Positions 42,589 through 53,795 of a DNA stretch of 64,000 nt are shown here, one piece after another. The notes below the pieces were generated by a model. It was not told the origin of the DNA, did no database searches, and saw nothing but the letters and a program-made list of their open reading frames with translations. The stretch lies in NCBI GenBank assembly GCA_018242205.1, contig JAFECJ010000002.1, forward strand, positions 1 through 64,000. Reading direction: 5' to 3'. The position numbers and the translations under genes are program-made. Position 1 is the first letter of the stretch. Each line of letters opens with the position of its first letter. Source of the DNA: Pseudomonadota bacterium. GTDB taxonomy: Bacteria > Pseudomonadota > Alphaproteobacteria > Rhizobiales > Xanthobacteraceae.

Positions 42589-43305
42589 ATGCCTAGCCCG
42601 GATTTGGGCGTCAAAGCCCTGTTTTTCGATGTTTTCGGCACGATGGTGGACTGGCGCACGTCGGTCGCCCGTGAATCGGAACGAATCCTCGGCAACCTCG
42701 GCTTCAGGCTCGACTGGCCGGCCTTTGCCGATGCCTGGCGCGCCGAATATCAGCCCGGCATGGAGGAGGTCCGCTCCGGCCGACTGCCGTTCAGCAAGCT
42801 CGACGTTCTACACCGGGCTAATCTGGTGCGCAGGGCGCCGCGCTTCGGCCTTGACGGCCTGTCGGACGAAGTGCTCGACGATCTCACGCTGGTCTGGCAC
42901 CGCCTCGATGCCTGGCCGGAGGTTCCAGCGGCGCTCAAACGGCTGAAGGCCAAATTCCGCATCGCGCCGGTGTCCAATGGTAACATCTCGCTGATGGTCG
43001 ACCTGGCGCGGCGTAACGATCTGCCATGGGACGCCATTCTCGGTTCCGAGATCGCCGGTGACTACAAGCCCAAGCCTAAAGTCTATTTCGCCGCCTGCGC
43101 GGCGCTCGATCTGGAGCCCTGGCAGTGCATGATGGTCGCGGCGCATTCCAGCGACCTTGCGGCGGCTTCTGCCTGTGGTCTGCGTACCGGGCATGTCGCG
43201 CGCCCGAATGAGCATGGCCCCGGTACCGGCGAAGGCGCGCCGACCGTGCCGGTCGATGTCGCCGGCGCCGATCTCGCCGACCTCGCGGCTCAACTCGGCG
43301 CATAA
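42589..43305 (+). CDS. Haloacid dehalogenase, type II (HAD superfamily)
   Basis: A 238-residue HAD hydrolase of the L-2-haloacid dehalogenase group. Motif I is ALFFDVFGTMVDWR, with the nucleophilic Asp; FDVFGT rather than FDxDGT marks this group. Motif II is PVSNGN, then K in YKPKPKVYFAACAALDLEP, and motif III VAAHSSDLAAASACGL. It should hydrolyse a C2-halogenated acid, though many family members act on phosphates or unknown compounds. GGAGGAG at 42572-42578 supports ATG 42589 over a longer open frame upstream. Confidence 0.88.
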   Translation: MPSPDLGVKALFFDVFGTMVDWRTSVARESERILGNLGFRLDWPAFADAWRAEYQPGMEEVRSGRLPFSKLDVLHRANLVRRAPRFGLDGLSDEVLDDLTLVWHRLDAWPEVPAALKRLKAKFRIAPVSNGNISLMVDLARRNDLPWDAILGSEIAGDYKPKPKVYFAACAALDLEPWQCMMVAAHSSDLAAASACGLRTGHVARPNEHGPGTGEGAPTVPVDVAGADLADLAAQLGA

Positions 43306-43621
43306 CCAACTGCGCCGCGCGTGGATTCGCCGGACGCTGGGCCTTGAGTCGCCGTCATGATGGGACGGACTGGTCGGCGACCGGTGCGATCCACAGTTTG
43401 CGCGGTGGATGTGGCGTTTTACGGCCTCTTTGCCGGCAGAGTTGGCTTGCCAAGGCGTTGTGCGCTGCGCTAAGCGTGAGCCGCTCCGTCCTTGCAATGT
43501 TTCCAAACAAGGCCTTGGGTTTTTGAGGGTTTTGCGCGGGAACAGCGGCGCCGACGAAGGTCGCCGCAACGGGGCCGGGGCTGCCTTCCGGGGCGGGGGC
43601 GAGAGACGATAGGGGTCGCCG
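43306..43621 (+). other. Intergenic region carrying the nuo operon promoter
   Basis: No gene is supported in these 316 bases. They must hold the promoter of the nuo operon, but no convincing -35/-10 pair stands out. Notable words are the perfect palindrome CAAGGCCTTG (43509-43518) and an overlapping inverted repeat CCTTG...CAAGG (43491-43513), which could be a regulator site. Confidence 0.3.
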
Positions 43622-43987
43622 ATGAGCGCATTGCTGCAAGACTATCTGCCCCTCGTGATCTTCATCGCCGTGGCGCTCGTGATCGGGCTGGCACTTCTGA
43701 TCGCGCCGTTCATCGTCGCCTTCCAGCAACCGGATCCGGAAAAGCTCTCGGCCTACGAGTGCGGTTTCAACGCCTTCGACGACGCGCGCATGAAATTCGA
43801 CGTGCGCTTCTACCTGGTCGCCATCCTCTTCATTATCTTCGATCTCGAGGTGAGTTTTCTGTTCCCGTGGGCAGTGACGTTCCACCAGGTGGGCGTCTTC
43901 GGCTTCTGGGCCATGATGCTGTTCCTCGGCGTGCTCACCATCGGTTTCATCTACGAATGGAAGAAGGGCGCGCTCGAATGGGATTGA
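43622..43987 (+). CDS. nuoA: NADH-quinone oxidoreductase subunit A
   Basis: Membrane subunit of respiratory complex I. The 121 residues have three membrane helices. The conserved loop between the first two helices, [31 protein letters not shown], includes the cysteine that moves in the active/deactive transition. It is the first gene of the 14-gene nuo operon. ATAGGGG upstream is its ribosome binding site. Confidence 0.97.
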   Translation: MSALLQDYLPLVIFIAVALVIGLALLIAPFIVAFQQPDPEKLSAYECGFNAFDDARMKFDVRFYLVAILFIIFDLEVSFLFPWAVTFHQVGVFGFWAMMLFLGVLTIGFIYEWKKGALEWD

Positions 43988-44006
43988 GCACGCTGAAGGC
44001 ACCGCA

Positions 44007-44567
44007 ATGACAATGGTCGCTCCCCAGCCTCGCGGCATTCTCGATCCGTCGACCGGCAAGCCGGTCGGCGCCGACGATCCGTTCTTCGCCGGCGTCAACG
44101 CCGAATTGTCCGACAAGGGCTTCATCGTCGCTGCCGCCGACGACCTCATCACCTGGGCGCGCACAGGCTCGCTGATGTGGATGACGTTCGGTCTGGCCTG
44201 CTGCGCCGTCGAGATGATGCAGGTGTCGATGCCGCGTTACGACGTCGAGCGCTTCGGTTTCGCGCCGCGCGCCTCGCCGCGCCAATCCGACGTGATGATC
44301 GTCGCCGGCACGTTGACCAACAAGATGGCGCCGGCGCTGCGCAAGGTCTACGACCAGATGCCGGAGCCGCGCTACGTCATCTCGATGGGCTCCTGTGCCA
44401 ATGGCGGCGGCTACTATCACTATTCCTACTCCGTGGTGCGCGGCTGCGATCGCATCGTGCCCGTCGACATCTACGTGCCGGGTTGTCCGCCGACGGCGGA
44501 AGCGCTGCTCTACGGCGTGCTGCTGTTGCAGAAGAAGATCCGCCGCGTCGGCACGATCGAGCGGTGA
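44007..44567 (+). CDS. nuoB: NADH-quinone oxidoreductase subunit B
   Basis: Peripheral-arm subunit that carries the terminal 4Fe-4S cluster N2, which reduces quinone. The 186 residues show the tandem cysteines of [11 protein letters not shown], then [27 protein letters not shown] and [11 protein letters not shown], giving all four cluster ligands. It lies 19 bases after nuoA. The following gene is not nuoC but an inserted cupin. Confidence 0.98.
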   Translation: MTMVAPQPRGILDPSTGKPVGADDPFFAGVNAELSDKGFIVAAADDLITWARTGSLMWMTFGLACCAVEMMQVSMPRYDVERFGFAPRASPRQSDVMIVAGTLTNKMAPALRKVYDQMPEPRYVISMGSCANGGGYYHYSYSVVRGCDRIVPVDIYVPGCPPTAEALLYGVLLLQKKIRRVGTIER

Positions 44568-44571
44568 CACC

Positions 44572-44901
44572 ATGCAGATGGCCGGCATCCCGTTCGGAAC
44601 GACAGATTGGGCGAGCGTCGAGGCGACGACGCACAAGGGCGACGAGGGCGTCGCGACCTGGCGCACGCGCCAGTTCGGCGACATCCGCGTGCGCATGGTC
44701 GATTACTCGCCGGGCTACGTTTCGGACCATTGGTGCGAGAAGGGCCACATCATTTTCTGCGTTGATGGCGAACTCAATACCCGCCTGAAGGACGGCCGTG
44801 AGTTCAAGCTGACGCCGGGCATGAGCTACCAGGTGGCCGACGGCGTCGACGCGCATCGGTCGCAAACCGCGTGCGGCGCGCGCCTATTCATCGTGGACTG
44901 A
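44572..44901 (+). CDS. DHCW-motif cupin-fold protein inside the nuo operon
   Basis: A 109-residue single-domain cupin. The core is [43 protein letters not shown], with DHWC as the eponymous motif in place of the usual cupin metal histidines, then [18 protein letters not shown]. Members have no known function. It is 4 bases after nuoB and 16 before nuoC, so it is co-transcribed with complex I. Such an insertion is not part of the standard nuo order. It could be an assembly or redox-sensing accessory, or just a passenger. Confidence 0.88.
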   Translation: MQMAGIPFGTTDWASVEATTHKGDEGVATWRTRQFGDIRVRMVDYSPGYVSDHWCEKGHIIFCVDGELNTRLKDGREFKLTPGMSYQVADGVDAHRSQTACGARLFIVD

Positions 44902-44917
44902 CGGGTCGGGAACAGAC

Positions 44918-45571
44918 ATGGAAGACATGCTCGACAGGCTTGGAGCCACGATCAAGACGGCGCTGCCGGGGGCGGTGACCGGCTACGAAGTCGCCTATGG
45001 CGAACTCAATGTCACCGCCAATGCGGCCGACATCGTCAAGGTCGCGACCTTCCTGCATAATGACGCGGCCTGCCAGTTCGTCTGCATCATCGACGTTACC
45101 GCGGTCGATTATCCCGGGCGCGAGCAACGCTTCGACGTTGTCTATCACCTGCTGTCGCCGCGGCTGAACCAGCGCATCCGCGTCAAGGTGATGACCGACG
45201 AGGAGACGCCGGTGCCGTCGCTGATCGAGGTGTTCCGCGGCGCCGACTGGTTCGAGCGGGAGACCTACGATCTCTATGGCGTGCTGTTCACCGGCCATCC
45301 CGACATGCGCCGCATCCTCACCGATTACGGTTTCGAGGGACATCCGCTGCGCAAGGACTTCCCGATGACCGGCTTCGTCGAGGTGCGTTACGACGACGAG
45401 CAGAAGCGCGTCGTCTATGAGAAGGTGAAGCTCAACCAGGAATTCCGCTCGTTCGATTTCCTCTCGCCGTGGGAAGGCACCGACTACGTGCTGCCGGGCG
45501 ACGAAAAGGCGAAAGAGCCGGGGCAGGGTAACAAGCTCACCGGTGAGCCTGAGAAGAAGGCGACGCCGTAA
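44918..45571 (+). CDS. nuoC: NADH-quinone oxidoreductase subunit C
   Basis: Peripheral-arm 30-kDa subunit. The 217 residues include [27 protein letters not shown], the family signature [37 protein letters not shown] and a charged C-terminal tail. It is separate from nuoD, as in alphaproteobacteria, unlike the fused nuoCD of enterics. Its stop overlaps the nuoD ATG by one base. Confidence 0.98.
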   Translation: MEDMLDRLGATIKTALPGAVTGYEVAYGELNVTANAADIVKVATFLHNDAACQFVCIIDVTAVDYPGREQRFDVVYHLLSPRLNQRIRVKVMTDEETPVPSLIEVFRGADWFERETYDLYGVLFTGHPDMRRILTDYGFEGHPLRKDFPMTGFVEVRYDDEQKRVVYEKVKLNQEFRSFDFLSPWEGTDYVLPGDEKAKEPGQGNKLTGEPEKKATP

Positions 45572-46767
45572 TGGCCGAAGTCGAAACCTCCGTCCGCAAT
45601 TTCACCATCAACTTCGGACCGCAGCATCCGGCCGCGCACGGCGTGCTGCGTCTGGTGCTGGAGCTCGACGGTGAAATCGTCGATCGCGTGGATCCCCACA
45701 TTGGTCTCCTGCATCGCGGCACCGAGAAGCTGATCGAGGCCAAGACCTATCTTCAGGCCATCCCGTATTTCGACCGGCTCGATTACGTCGCGCCGATGAA
45801 CCAGGAGCACGCCTTCTGTCTTGCCGTGGAAAAGCTCCTGGGGCTGCAGGTGCCGAAACGCGCGCAGTTGATCCGCGTTCTTTATTCCGAAATCGGCCGC
45901 ATCCTGTCGCATCTTCTCAACGTCACGACGCAGGCGATGGACGTCGGCGCGCTCACCCCGCCGCTATGGGGCTTCGAAGAGCGCGAGAAGCTGATGGTGT
46001 TCTATGAGCGCGCCTCTGGTTCGCGCATGCACGCGGCGTATTTCCGCGTCGGCGGTGTGCACCAGGACCTGCCGCCCGCGTTGATCGACGACATCTATAA
46101 CTTCTGCGATCCGTTCCTGAAGGTGGTCGACGATCTCGACACGCTGCTCACCGGCAACCGCATCTTTAAGCAGCGCAATGTCGACATCGCCGTCGTCAAG
46201 CTCGATGATGCCTGGAACTGGGGCTACTCCGGCGTCATGGTGCGCGGCTCGGGCGCGGCGTGGGACTTGCGCAAGGCGCAGCCCTACGAGTGCTACGGCG
46301 AACTCGATTTCGACATCCCGGTCGGCAAGAACGGCGACTGCTACGATCGCTATCTCATCCGCATGGAAGAGATGCGCCAGTCGGCCAAGATCATGAAGCA
46401 GTGCTGCGACAAGCTGCGCTCGCCGGAAGGCCAGGGTCCGGTCGTCGCCGTCGATCACAAAATCACGCCGCCGCGCCGCGGCGACATGAAGAAATCGATG
46501 GAAGCGCTGATCCATCACTTCAAGCTCTACACCGAAGGTTTTCACGTGCCGGCCGGCGAAGTCTATGCCGCGGTCGAGGCGCCGAAGGGCGAGTTCGGCG
46601 TCTATCTCGTCGCCGACGGCACCAACAAGCCGTACAAGTGCAAGATCCGCGCGCCGGGCTTCGCGCATCTGCAGTCGATGGACTGGCTGTGCAAGGGGCA
46701 CCTGCTAGCCGACGTCTCGGCCATTCTCGGCTCCATCGACATCGTGTTCGGAGAAGTTGATCGATGA
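45571..46767 (+). CDS. nuoD: NADH-quinone oxidoreductase subunit D
   Basis: The 49-kDa subunit that forms the quinone pocket with NuoB. The 398 residues show [27 protein letters not shown], the quinone-region residues in [17 protein letters not shown], and a near-C-terminal [40 protein letters not shown]. It overlaps nuoE by the ATGA motif. Confidence 0.98.
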   Translation: MAEVETSVRNFTINFGPQHPAAHGVLRLVLELDGEIVDRVDPHIGLLHRGTEKLIEAKTYLQAIPYFDRLDYVAPMNQEHAFCLAVEKLLGLQVPKRAQLIRVLYSEIGRILSHLLNVTTQAMDVGALTPPLWGFEEREKLMVFYERASGSRMHAAYFRVGGVHQDLPPALIDDIYNFCDPFLKVVDDLDTLLTGNRIFKQRNVDIAVVKLDDAWNWGYSGVMVRGSGAAWDLRKAQPYECYGELDFDIPVGKNGDCYDRYLIRMEEMRQSAKIMKQCCDKLRSPEGQGPVVAVDHKITPPRRGDMKKSMEALIHHFKLYTEGFHVPAGEVYAAVEAPKGEFGVYLVADGTNKPYKCKIRAPGFAHLQSMDWLCKGHLLADVSAILGSIDIVFGEVDR

Positions 46768-47377
46768 GCGTTCGCCGCACCGCGCCTGCAGAGGTTCAGC
46801 CGAAAGAATTCGCCTTCACGGCGGAGAATCTGGCTTGGGCCAAGACCATCATCGCGCGCTTCCCGGAAGGCCGTCAGGCGTCCGCAATCATCCAGCTGAT
46901 GTGGCGTGCGCAGGAGCAGCATCATGGTTGGCTGCCCGAGGCCGCGATCCGCTACCTCGCCGACATGCTCGGCATGGAGCACATCCGCGCCATGGAAGTG
47001 GCGACGTTCTACACGATGTTCCAGCTGCAGCCGGTCGGCAAGAAAGCGCACATCCAGGTGTGCGGCACGACGCCGTGTCGCCTTCGCGGCGCAGAAGACC
47101 TGCTCAAGGTCTGCCAGCACCGCATCGCGCACGACCCCTTCGAGGTGTCGGCCGACGGCAATTTTTCGTGGGAAGAGGTCGAGTGTCTCGGCGCTTGCGT
47201 CAACGCTCCGATGGCCCTGATCTGGAAGGACACCTACGAGGATCTCACTCCCGATACCCTGGAAAAGATCATCGACGGTTTTGCCGCCGGCAAACCGCCG
47301 AAGCCGGGTCCGCAGAACGGCCGCCAGTTCTCGGCGCCGGAAGGCGGGCCGACCACCCTCAAGTCCGTGAAGGCTGA

Positions 47378-47381
<4 letters not shown>
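46764..47381 (+). CDS. nuoE: NADH-quinone oxidoreductase subunit E
   Basis: The 24-kDa thioredoxin-like subunit holding the 2Fe-2S cluster N1a. The 205 residues include [38 protein letters not shown], with ligands in [15 protein letters not shown] and in [14 protein letters not shown] Pro/Gly-rich tail follows, as in other alphaproteobacteria. It overlaps the start of nuoF. Confidence 0.97.
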
Positions 47382-48682
<1,301 letters not shown>

Positions 48683-48685
48683 GGC

Positions 48686-49189
48686 ATGACCGGCACCCGC
48701 CATCTCGCCCAGTTCAACATCGCGCGGATCAAGTATCCGCTCGACGATCCGCGCATGAGCGAATTCGTCGACAATGTCGCGCGGGTGAATGGCTTGGCGG
48801 ATGGCATCGAGGGTTTCGTCTGGCGGCTGGCCGACGACAGCGGCAACGCCATGGGCATGCAGGTCTATGGCGACCCGCGTGTGCTGCCGAACCTGACGGT
48901 GTGGGAGAACGTGCAGGCGCTGGAGCGCTTCGTCTGGAAGACGGTGCATAACCGCTTCTACGGCCGCCGCGCCGAGTGGTTCGAGCACACGGAGACGCCA
49001 CTGGTGATGTGGCACATCGACGCCGGCCATCGTCCGTCGATGGATGAGGGTGTCGAGCGCCTCGAGCATCTCAAGGCGCATGGCCCCAGCGACCATGCAT
49101 TCGGCTGGGAGCATCTCCCGGCCGCGCAACATTGGAAAACGGCGCGCTGCGGCGCGCACACTCCCATTCTTGGTGAGCACGCGGCATGA
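48686..49189 (+). CDS. DUF3291 protein inside the nuo operon
   Basis: The 167 residues match DUF3291, a dimeric alpha/beta-barrel family of unknown function: LAQFNIARIKYPLDDPRMSEFVDNVARVNGLADGIEGFVWRL, then WENVQALERFVW and HNRFYGRRAEWF, and WHIDAGHRPSMDEGVERLEHL. It starts three bases after nuoF and its stop overlaps the nuoG ATG (ATGA), so it is translationally coupled to a core complex I subunit. DUF3291 proteins are often linked to oxygenase-like monomeric barrels; any role in complex I is speculative. Confidence 0.86.
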   Translation: MTGTRHLAQFNIARIKYPLDDPRMSEFVDNVARVNGLADGIEGFVWRLADDSGNAMGMQVYGDPRVLPNLTVWENVQALERFVWKTVHNRFYGRRAEWFEHTETPLVMWHIDAGHRPSMDEGVERLEHLKAHGPSDHAFGWEHLPAAQHWKTARCGAHTPILGEHAA

Positions 49190-51261
49190 CCAAAGTTGTT
49201 ATCGACGGCCAGGAAATCGACGTACCGCCGGAATACACGCTGCTTCAGGCGTGTGAAGCGGCCGGCGCCGAAATTCCGCGCTTCTGCTTCCATGAGCGGC
49301 TGTCGATCGCCGGCAACTGCCGCATGTGCCTGATCGAGGTGAAGGGCGGGCCGCCGAAGCCGGTCGCGTCCTGCGCGCAGAACGTCCGCGACCTGCGCCC
49401 GGGGCCGAATGGCGAACCGCCGCAGATGTTCACCAAGTCGCCGATGGTGAAGAAGGCGCGCGAAGGCGTGATGGAATTCCTGCTGATCAACCATCCGCTC
49501 GATTGCCCGATCTGCGATCAGGGCGGCGAGTGCGATCTGCAGGATCAGGCCATGGCCTATGGCGTCGATCACACGCGCTATCACGAGAACAAGCGCGCGG
49601 TCGAAGACAAGTATATCGGCGCGCTGGTCAAGACCTCGATGAACCGCTGCATCCAGTGCACGCGCTGCATCCGCTTCTCGGCGGAAGTGGCCGGCGTCTC
49701 GGAGCTCGGCGCCATCGGCCGCGGCGAGGATATGGAGATCACGACCTACCTCGAAGCCGCGATGACCTCCGAGCTGCAGTCGAACGTCGTCGATTTGTGC
49801 CCGGTCGGCGCGCTGACCTCGAAGCCATACGCCTTCGCGGCGCGGCCGTGGGAATTGTCGAAGACGCCGTCGATCGACGTCATGGATGCGCTCGGTTCGG
49901 CGATCCGCATCGACGCGCGCGGTCGCGAAGTCATGCGCATCCTGCCGCGCACCAATGACGACATCAACGAAGAGTGGATCTCCGACAAGACCCGCCACGT
50001 CGTCGATGGCCTGCGCACGCAGCGTCTCGACCAGCCTTATATCCGCGACAATGGCCGCTTGCGTCCGGCGACCTGGAACGAAGCCTTCGCGGCCATCGCC
50101 AACAAGATGCGGCCTGCGAAGTCCGAGCGCGTCGGCGCGCTCGCCGGTCAGTTGGCCAGCGTCGAAGAAATGTACGCGCTCAAGACGATGATGACGGCGC
50201 TCGGCGTCAAGAACATCGACGCGCGGTATCCGGGCTCGCCGCTCAATCCGAAACACGGCCGCGGCAGCTACATCTTCAATTCGACCATCGCCGGCATTGA
50301 GCAGGCTGATGCGATCATGCTGATCGGCTGCAACCCGCGCAAGGAAGCGCCGGTGCTCAACGCCCGCATCCGCAAGCGCTGGCGCCAGGGCAATGTGCTG
50401 ATCGGCGTCGTCGGTGAAAAGGCCGATCTGACCTACGACTACACCTATCTCGGCGCTGGCGCCGACAGCCTGGCGCAGTTCGTCGATCATCCGCCGGCCA
50501 AGGCGCAGAAGCCGATGTTCATCGTCGGCCAGGGCGCGCTCAACCGGCCCGACGGCGCGGCGATCCTCGGCCAGATCGCCAAGGCCGCGCAATCGATCGG
50601 CGTAATCAAGGATGGCTGGAACGGCTTCAACATCCTGCACACCGAGGCCGGTCTCGTCGGCGCGCTCGATATCGGCTTCGTGCCGGGCGAGGGCGGCCTC
50701 GATACCGGCGCTATGCTGAAAGCCAACGCGCTTGACGTACTGTTCCTGCTGGGCGTCGACGAAGTCGACGTGCCGGCCGGTCCCTTCGTCGTCTATATCG
50801 GCACCCATGGCGACCGTGGCGCGCACCGCGCCGACGTCATTCTGCCGGGCGCGGCCTATCCGGAAAAGTCGGCGACCTACGTCAACACCGAAGGCCGCGT
50901 GCAGATGGCGACGCGCGCCGCGTTCCCGCCGGGCGATGCCCGCGAGGACTGGGCGATCCTGCGCGCGCTGTCCGACACACTCGGCTGCAAGCTGCCCTTC
51001 GATTCACTCCTGGCGCTGCGCACGGCGATGTACGCGGCGTATCCGCATCTGATGCGCATCGACCAGATCGCGCCGGGTGCGGCAGCCGATGTCCAGAACC
51101 TGACCAAGCTCGGCGGCACGGTCGAGAAGTCGGCCATGGTGTCGCCGGTCAATGACTTCTATTTCACCAATCCGATCGCGCGGGCGTCCGCGGTGATGGC
51201 GGAGTGCTCGGCCATCGCCAAGGCGGCAGCGCAGAAGCTGACGCTGACGGCGGCGGAGTAG
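49186..51261 (+). CDS. nuoG: NADH-quinone oxidoreductase subunit G
   Basis: The 75-kDa subunit carrying clusters N1b, N4 and N5. The 691 residues have the N-terminal 2Fe-2S ferredoxin part ([19 protein letters not shown]), the His-Cys3 motif [16 protein letters not shown] with the preceding histidine, and the 4Fe-4S motif [11 protein letters not shown] ending at [13 protein letters not shown] molybdopterin-oxidoreductase-like domain follows that lacks cofactor. There is no N7 cluster motif, consistent with alphaproteobacterial NuoG. Confidence 0.98.
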   Translation: MTKVVIDGQEIDVPPEYTLLQACEAAGAEIPRFCFHERLSIAGNCRMCLIEVKGGPPKPVASCAQNVRDLRPGPNGEPPQMFTKSPMVKKAREGVMEFLLINHPLDCPICDQGGECDLQDQAMAYGVDHTRYHENKRAVEDKYIGALVKTSMNRCIQCTRCIRFSAEVAGVSELGAIGRGEDMEITTYLEAAMTSELQSNVVDLCPVGALTSKPYAFAARPWELSKTPSIDVMDALGSAIRIDARGREVMRILPRTNDDINEEWISDKTRHVVDGLRTQRLDQPYIRDNGRLRPATWNEAFAAIANKMRPAKSERVGALAGQLASVEEMYALKTMMTALGVKNIDARYPGSPLNPKHGRGSYIFNSTIAGIEQADAIMLIGCNPRKEAPVLNARIRKRWRQGNVLIGVVGEKADLTYDYTYLGAGADSLAQFVDHPPAKAQKPMFIVGQGALNRPDGAAILGQIAKAAQSIGVIKDGWNGFNILHTEAGLVGALDIGFVPGEGGLDTGAMLKANALDVLFLLGVDEVDVPAGPFVVYIGTHGDRGAHRADVILPGAAYPEKSATYVNTEGRVQMATRAAFPPGDAREDWAILRALSDTLGCKLPFDSLLALRTAMYAAYPHLMRIDQIAPGAAADVQNLTKLGGTVEKSAMVSPVNDFYFTNPIARASAVMAECSAIAKAAAQKLTLTAAE

Positions 51262-51271
51262 GGACAAGACG

Positions 51272-52330
51272 ATGGATTTCTTCTGGACCACACTCTGGCC
51301 GCTGATCGTCATCCTGGCGCAGTCGGTGCTGCTGCTGGTGATCCTGCTTGTCGGCATCGCCTACATCCTGCTGGCCGATCGCAAGATCTGGGCGGCGGTG
51401 CAGATGCGCCGCGGTCCCAACGTGGTCGGGCCGTGGGGCCTGTTCCAGTCCTTCGCCGACCTGTTGAAGTTCGTATTCAAGGAGCCGGTCATTCCGGCCG
51501 GTTCGAACAAGGGCGTGTTCCTTCTGGCGCCGCTCGTCACCTGCGTGCTGGCGCTGGCCGCCTGGGCCGTGGTGCCGGTGAGCGCCGGCTGGGTCATCGC
51601 CAACATCAATGTCGGGGTGCTCTACATCTTCGCCGTGTCGTCGCTGATGGTCTACGGCGTGATCATGGCCGGCTGGGCGTCGAATTCGAAGTACCCGTTC
51701 CTCGCCGCGCTGCGCTCCGCGGCGCAGATGGTGTCCTACGAAGTCTCGATCGGCTTCGTCATCATCACCGTGTTGCTGTGCGCCAATTCGCTGAACCTTT
51801 CGGCGATCGTGGGCGCGCAGGAGAAGGGGCTCGCCAACTATCTCGGCGTTCCGTGGCTGACGGTGCTGAATTGGTACTGGCTGCCGCTGTTCCCGATGTT
51901 CGTCGTGTTCTTCGTCTCGGCGCTGGCTGAAACCAACCGTCCGCCCTTCGACTTGGTCGAAGCGGAATCGGAACTGGTCGCCGGCTTCATGGTCGAATAC
52001 GGCTCGTCGCCCTACATGATGTTCATGCTCGGCGAATACGTGGCGATCGCCACGATGTGCGCCATGGGCACCATCATGTTCCTCGGCGGCTGGCTGCCGC
52101 CGATCGCCGTGGCGCCTTTCACCTGGGTGCCGGGCATCATCTGGTTCGTGCTCAAGGCGCTGCTGATCTTCTTCGGTTTCGCCATGGCGAAGGCGATCGT
52201 GCCGCGCTACCGCTACGACCAGTTGATGCGGCTCGGCTGGAAAGTGTTCCTGCCATTGTCGCTGGCGATGGTCGTGATCGTCGCCGGCGTTCTGCAATAC
52301 TGGCCCGTGGCCATGGCCGCGGTGAAGTGA
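51272..52330 (+). CDS. nuoH: NADH-quinone oxidoreductase subunit H
   Basis: Membrane subunit that joins the quinone cavity to the proton-pumping arm. The 352 residues contain [82 protein letters not shown] (conserved charged loop) and [20 protein letters not shown]. It has eight to nine membrane helices and starts 11 bases after nuoG. Confidence 0.98.
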   Translation: MDFFWTTLWPLIVILAQSVLLLVILLVGIAYILLADRKIWAAVQMRRGPNVVGPWGLFQSFADLLKFVFKEPVIPAGSNKGVFLLAPLVTCVLALAAWAVVPVSAGWVIANINVGVLYIFAVSSLMVYGVIMAGWASNSKYPFLAALRSAAQMVSYEVSIGFVIITVLLCANSLNLSAIVGAQEKGLANYLGVPWLTVLNWYWLPLFPMFVVFFVSALAETNRPPFDLVEAESELVAGFMVEYGSSPYMMFMLGEYVAIATMCAMGTIMFLGGWLPPIAVAPFTWVPGIIWFVLKALLIFFGFAMAKAIVPRYRYDQLMRLGWKVFLPLSLAMVVIVAGVLQYWPVAMAAVK

Positions 52331-52337
52331 GGATGTC

Positions 52338-52826
52338 ATGAGACTCGTTGGCACAGCCAAAGCTCTGTTCCTCTGGGAGTTCGTCGTCGGCACGGCGCTG
52401 GCGATGCGCTATTTCTTCGCGCCCAAGGCGACGCTGAACTATCCGTTCGAGAAGGGCCCGATTTCGCCGCGCTTCCGCGGCGAACACGCGCTGCGCCGTT
52501 ATCCGAACGGCGAGGAACGCTGCATCGCTTGTAAGCTGTGCGAGGCGATCTGTCCGGCGCAGGCCATCACCATCGAGGCCGGTCCGCGCCGCAACGACGG
52601 CACGCGGCGCACCACGCGCTACGACATCGACATGGTGAAGTGCATCTATTGTGGCCTGTGCCAGGAGGCCTGTCCGGTCGACGCCATCGTCGAGGGTCCG
52701 AATTTCGAATTCGCCACCGAAACCCGCGAAGAGCTGTACTACGACAAGGCGCGCCTGCTCGCGAATGGCGACCGCTGGGAGCGCGAGATCGCCAAGAACA
52801 TCGCGCTCGACGCGCCGTATAGGTAA
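52338..52826 (+). CDS. nuoI: NADH-quinone oxidoreductase subunit I
   Basis: Ferredoxin-like subunit with clusters N6a and N6b. The 162 residues hold two 4Fe-4S motifs, [16 protein letters not shown] and [16 protein letters not shown], after an N-terminal [17 protein letters not shown] segment. It lies eight bases after nuoH. Confidence 0.98.
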   Translation: MRLVGTAKALFLWEFVVGTALAMRYFFAPKATLNYPFEKGPISPRFRGEHALRRYPNGEERCIACKLCEAICPAQAITIEAGPRRNDGTRRTTRYDIDMVKCIYCGLCQEACPVDAIVEGPNFEFATETREELYYDKARLLANGDRWEREIAKNIALDAPYR

Positions 52827-52831
52827 CGCCG

Positions 52832-53482
52832 ATGACCGCCGCCGCCGTCTTTTTCTATCTGTTCGCCTGCATCCTGGTCGCGAGCGCCTTCATGGTGATC
52901 GCATCGAAGAACCCGGTGCATTCGGTGCTCTATCTCATCCTGGCCTTCGTCAACGCGGCCGGGCTGTTCGTGATGATGGGCGCCGAATTCCTGGCGATGA
53001 TCCTGGTCGTGGTCTATGTCGGTGCCGTCGCCGTGCTGTTCCTGTTCGTCGTGATGATGCTCGACGTCGATTTCGCCGAATTGAAGCAGGGCGCGCTGCA
53101 GTACTTGCCGGTCGGCATGCTGATTGGCGGCATCTTCCTCGCCGAACTCGTGATGGTGGTCGGCTCCTGGGCGATTGGCCCCGGCATTCCGACGGCGATC
53201 ACCGCGCCGATCCCGACGGGCATCACCAACACCGAGGCGATCGGTTTGGTGCTGTACACGCGCTATGTCTACTTCTTCGAAATCGCCGGCATGATCCTGT
53301 TGGTCGCCATGATCGGCGCCATCGTGCTGACGCTGCACCACAAGGCCCGCGTCAAGCGCCAGTCGATCAGCGCGCAGAACGCGCGCACGCCGCAGATGGC
53401 CATGCGGGTCGTCAAGGTGCGCACCGGGCAGGGCCTCGGTTCCAACGAAATTTCGAGCAAGGACGCGGGGAGCGCAGCATGA
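52832..53482 (+). CDS. nuoJ: NADH-quinone oxidoreductase subunit J
   Basis: Membrane subunit with five helices. The 216 residues include [51 protein letters not shown], which contains the pi-bulge helix 3 that couples redox work to pumping. A charged C-terminal tail of about 45 residues follows. Its stop overlaps the nuoK ATG (ATGA). Confidence 0.97.
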   Translation: MTAAAVFFYLFACILVASAFMVIASKNPVHSVLYLILAFVNAAGLFVMMGAEFLAMILVVVYVGAVAVLFLFVVMMLDVDFAELKQGALQYLPVGMLIGGIFLAELVMVVGSWAIGPGIPTAITAPIPTGITNTEAIGLVLYTRYVYFFEIAGMILLVAMIGAIVLTLHHKARVKRQSISAQNARTPQMAMRVVKVRTGQGLGSNEISSKDAGSAA

Positions 53483-53787
53483 CCATCGGGCTCGGTCACT
53501 ATCTGTCGGTCGCCGCGATCCTGTTCACGTTCGGCGTGTTCGGCATCTTCCTGAACCGCAAGAACGTCATCGTCATCCTGATGTCGATCGAGCTGATCCT
53601 GCTCGCGGTCAACATCAACCTGGTGGCGTTTTCGACCCATCTGGGCGACATCACCGGGCAGATTTTCGCGTTGCTGGTGTTGACTGTCGCCGCGGCGGAA
53701 GCCGCCATCGGTCTTGCCATTCTCGTCGTCTTCTTCCGCAACCGCGGCACCATCGCGGTTGAGGACATCAATATGATGAAAGGCTGA
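53479..53787 (+). CDS. nuoK: NADH-quinone oxidoreductase subunit K
   Basis: The 102-residue, three-helix subunit. The conserved proton-path glutamates are visible in [17 protein letters not shown] and [15 protein letters not shown], and it ends VEDINMMKG. It overlaps nuoJ and precedes nuoL by eight bases. Confidence 0.97.
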   Translation: MTIGLGHYLSVAAILFTFGVFGIFLNRKNVIVILMSIELILLAVNINLVAFSTHLGDITGQIFALLVLTVAAAEAAIGLAILVVFFRNRGTIAVEDINMMKG

Positions 53788-53795
53788 GCCTCCTC

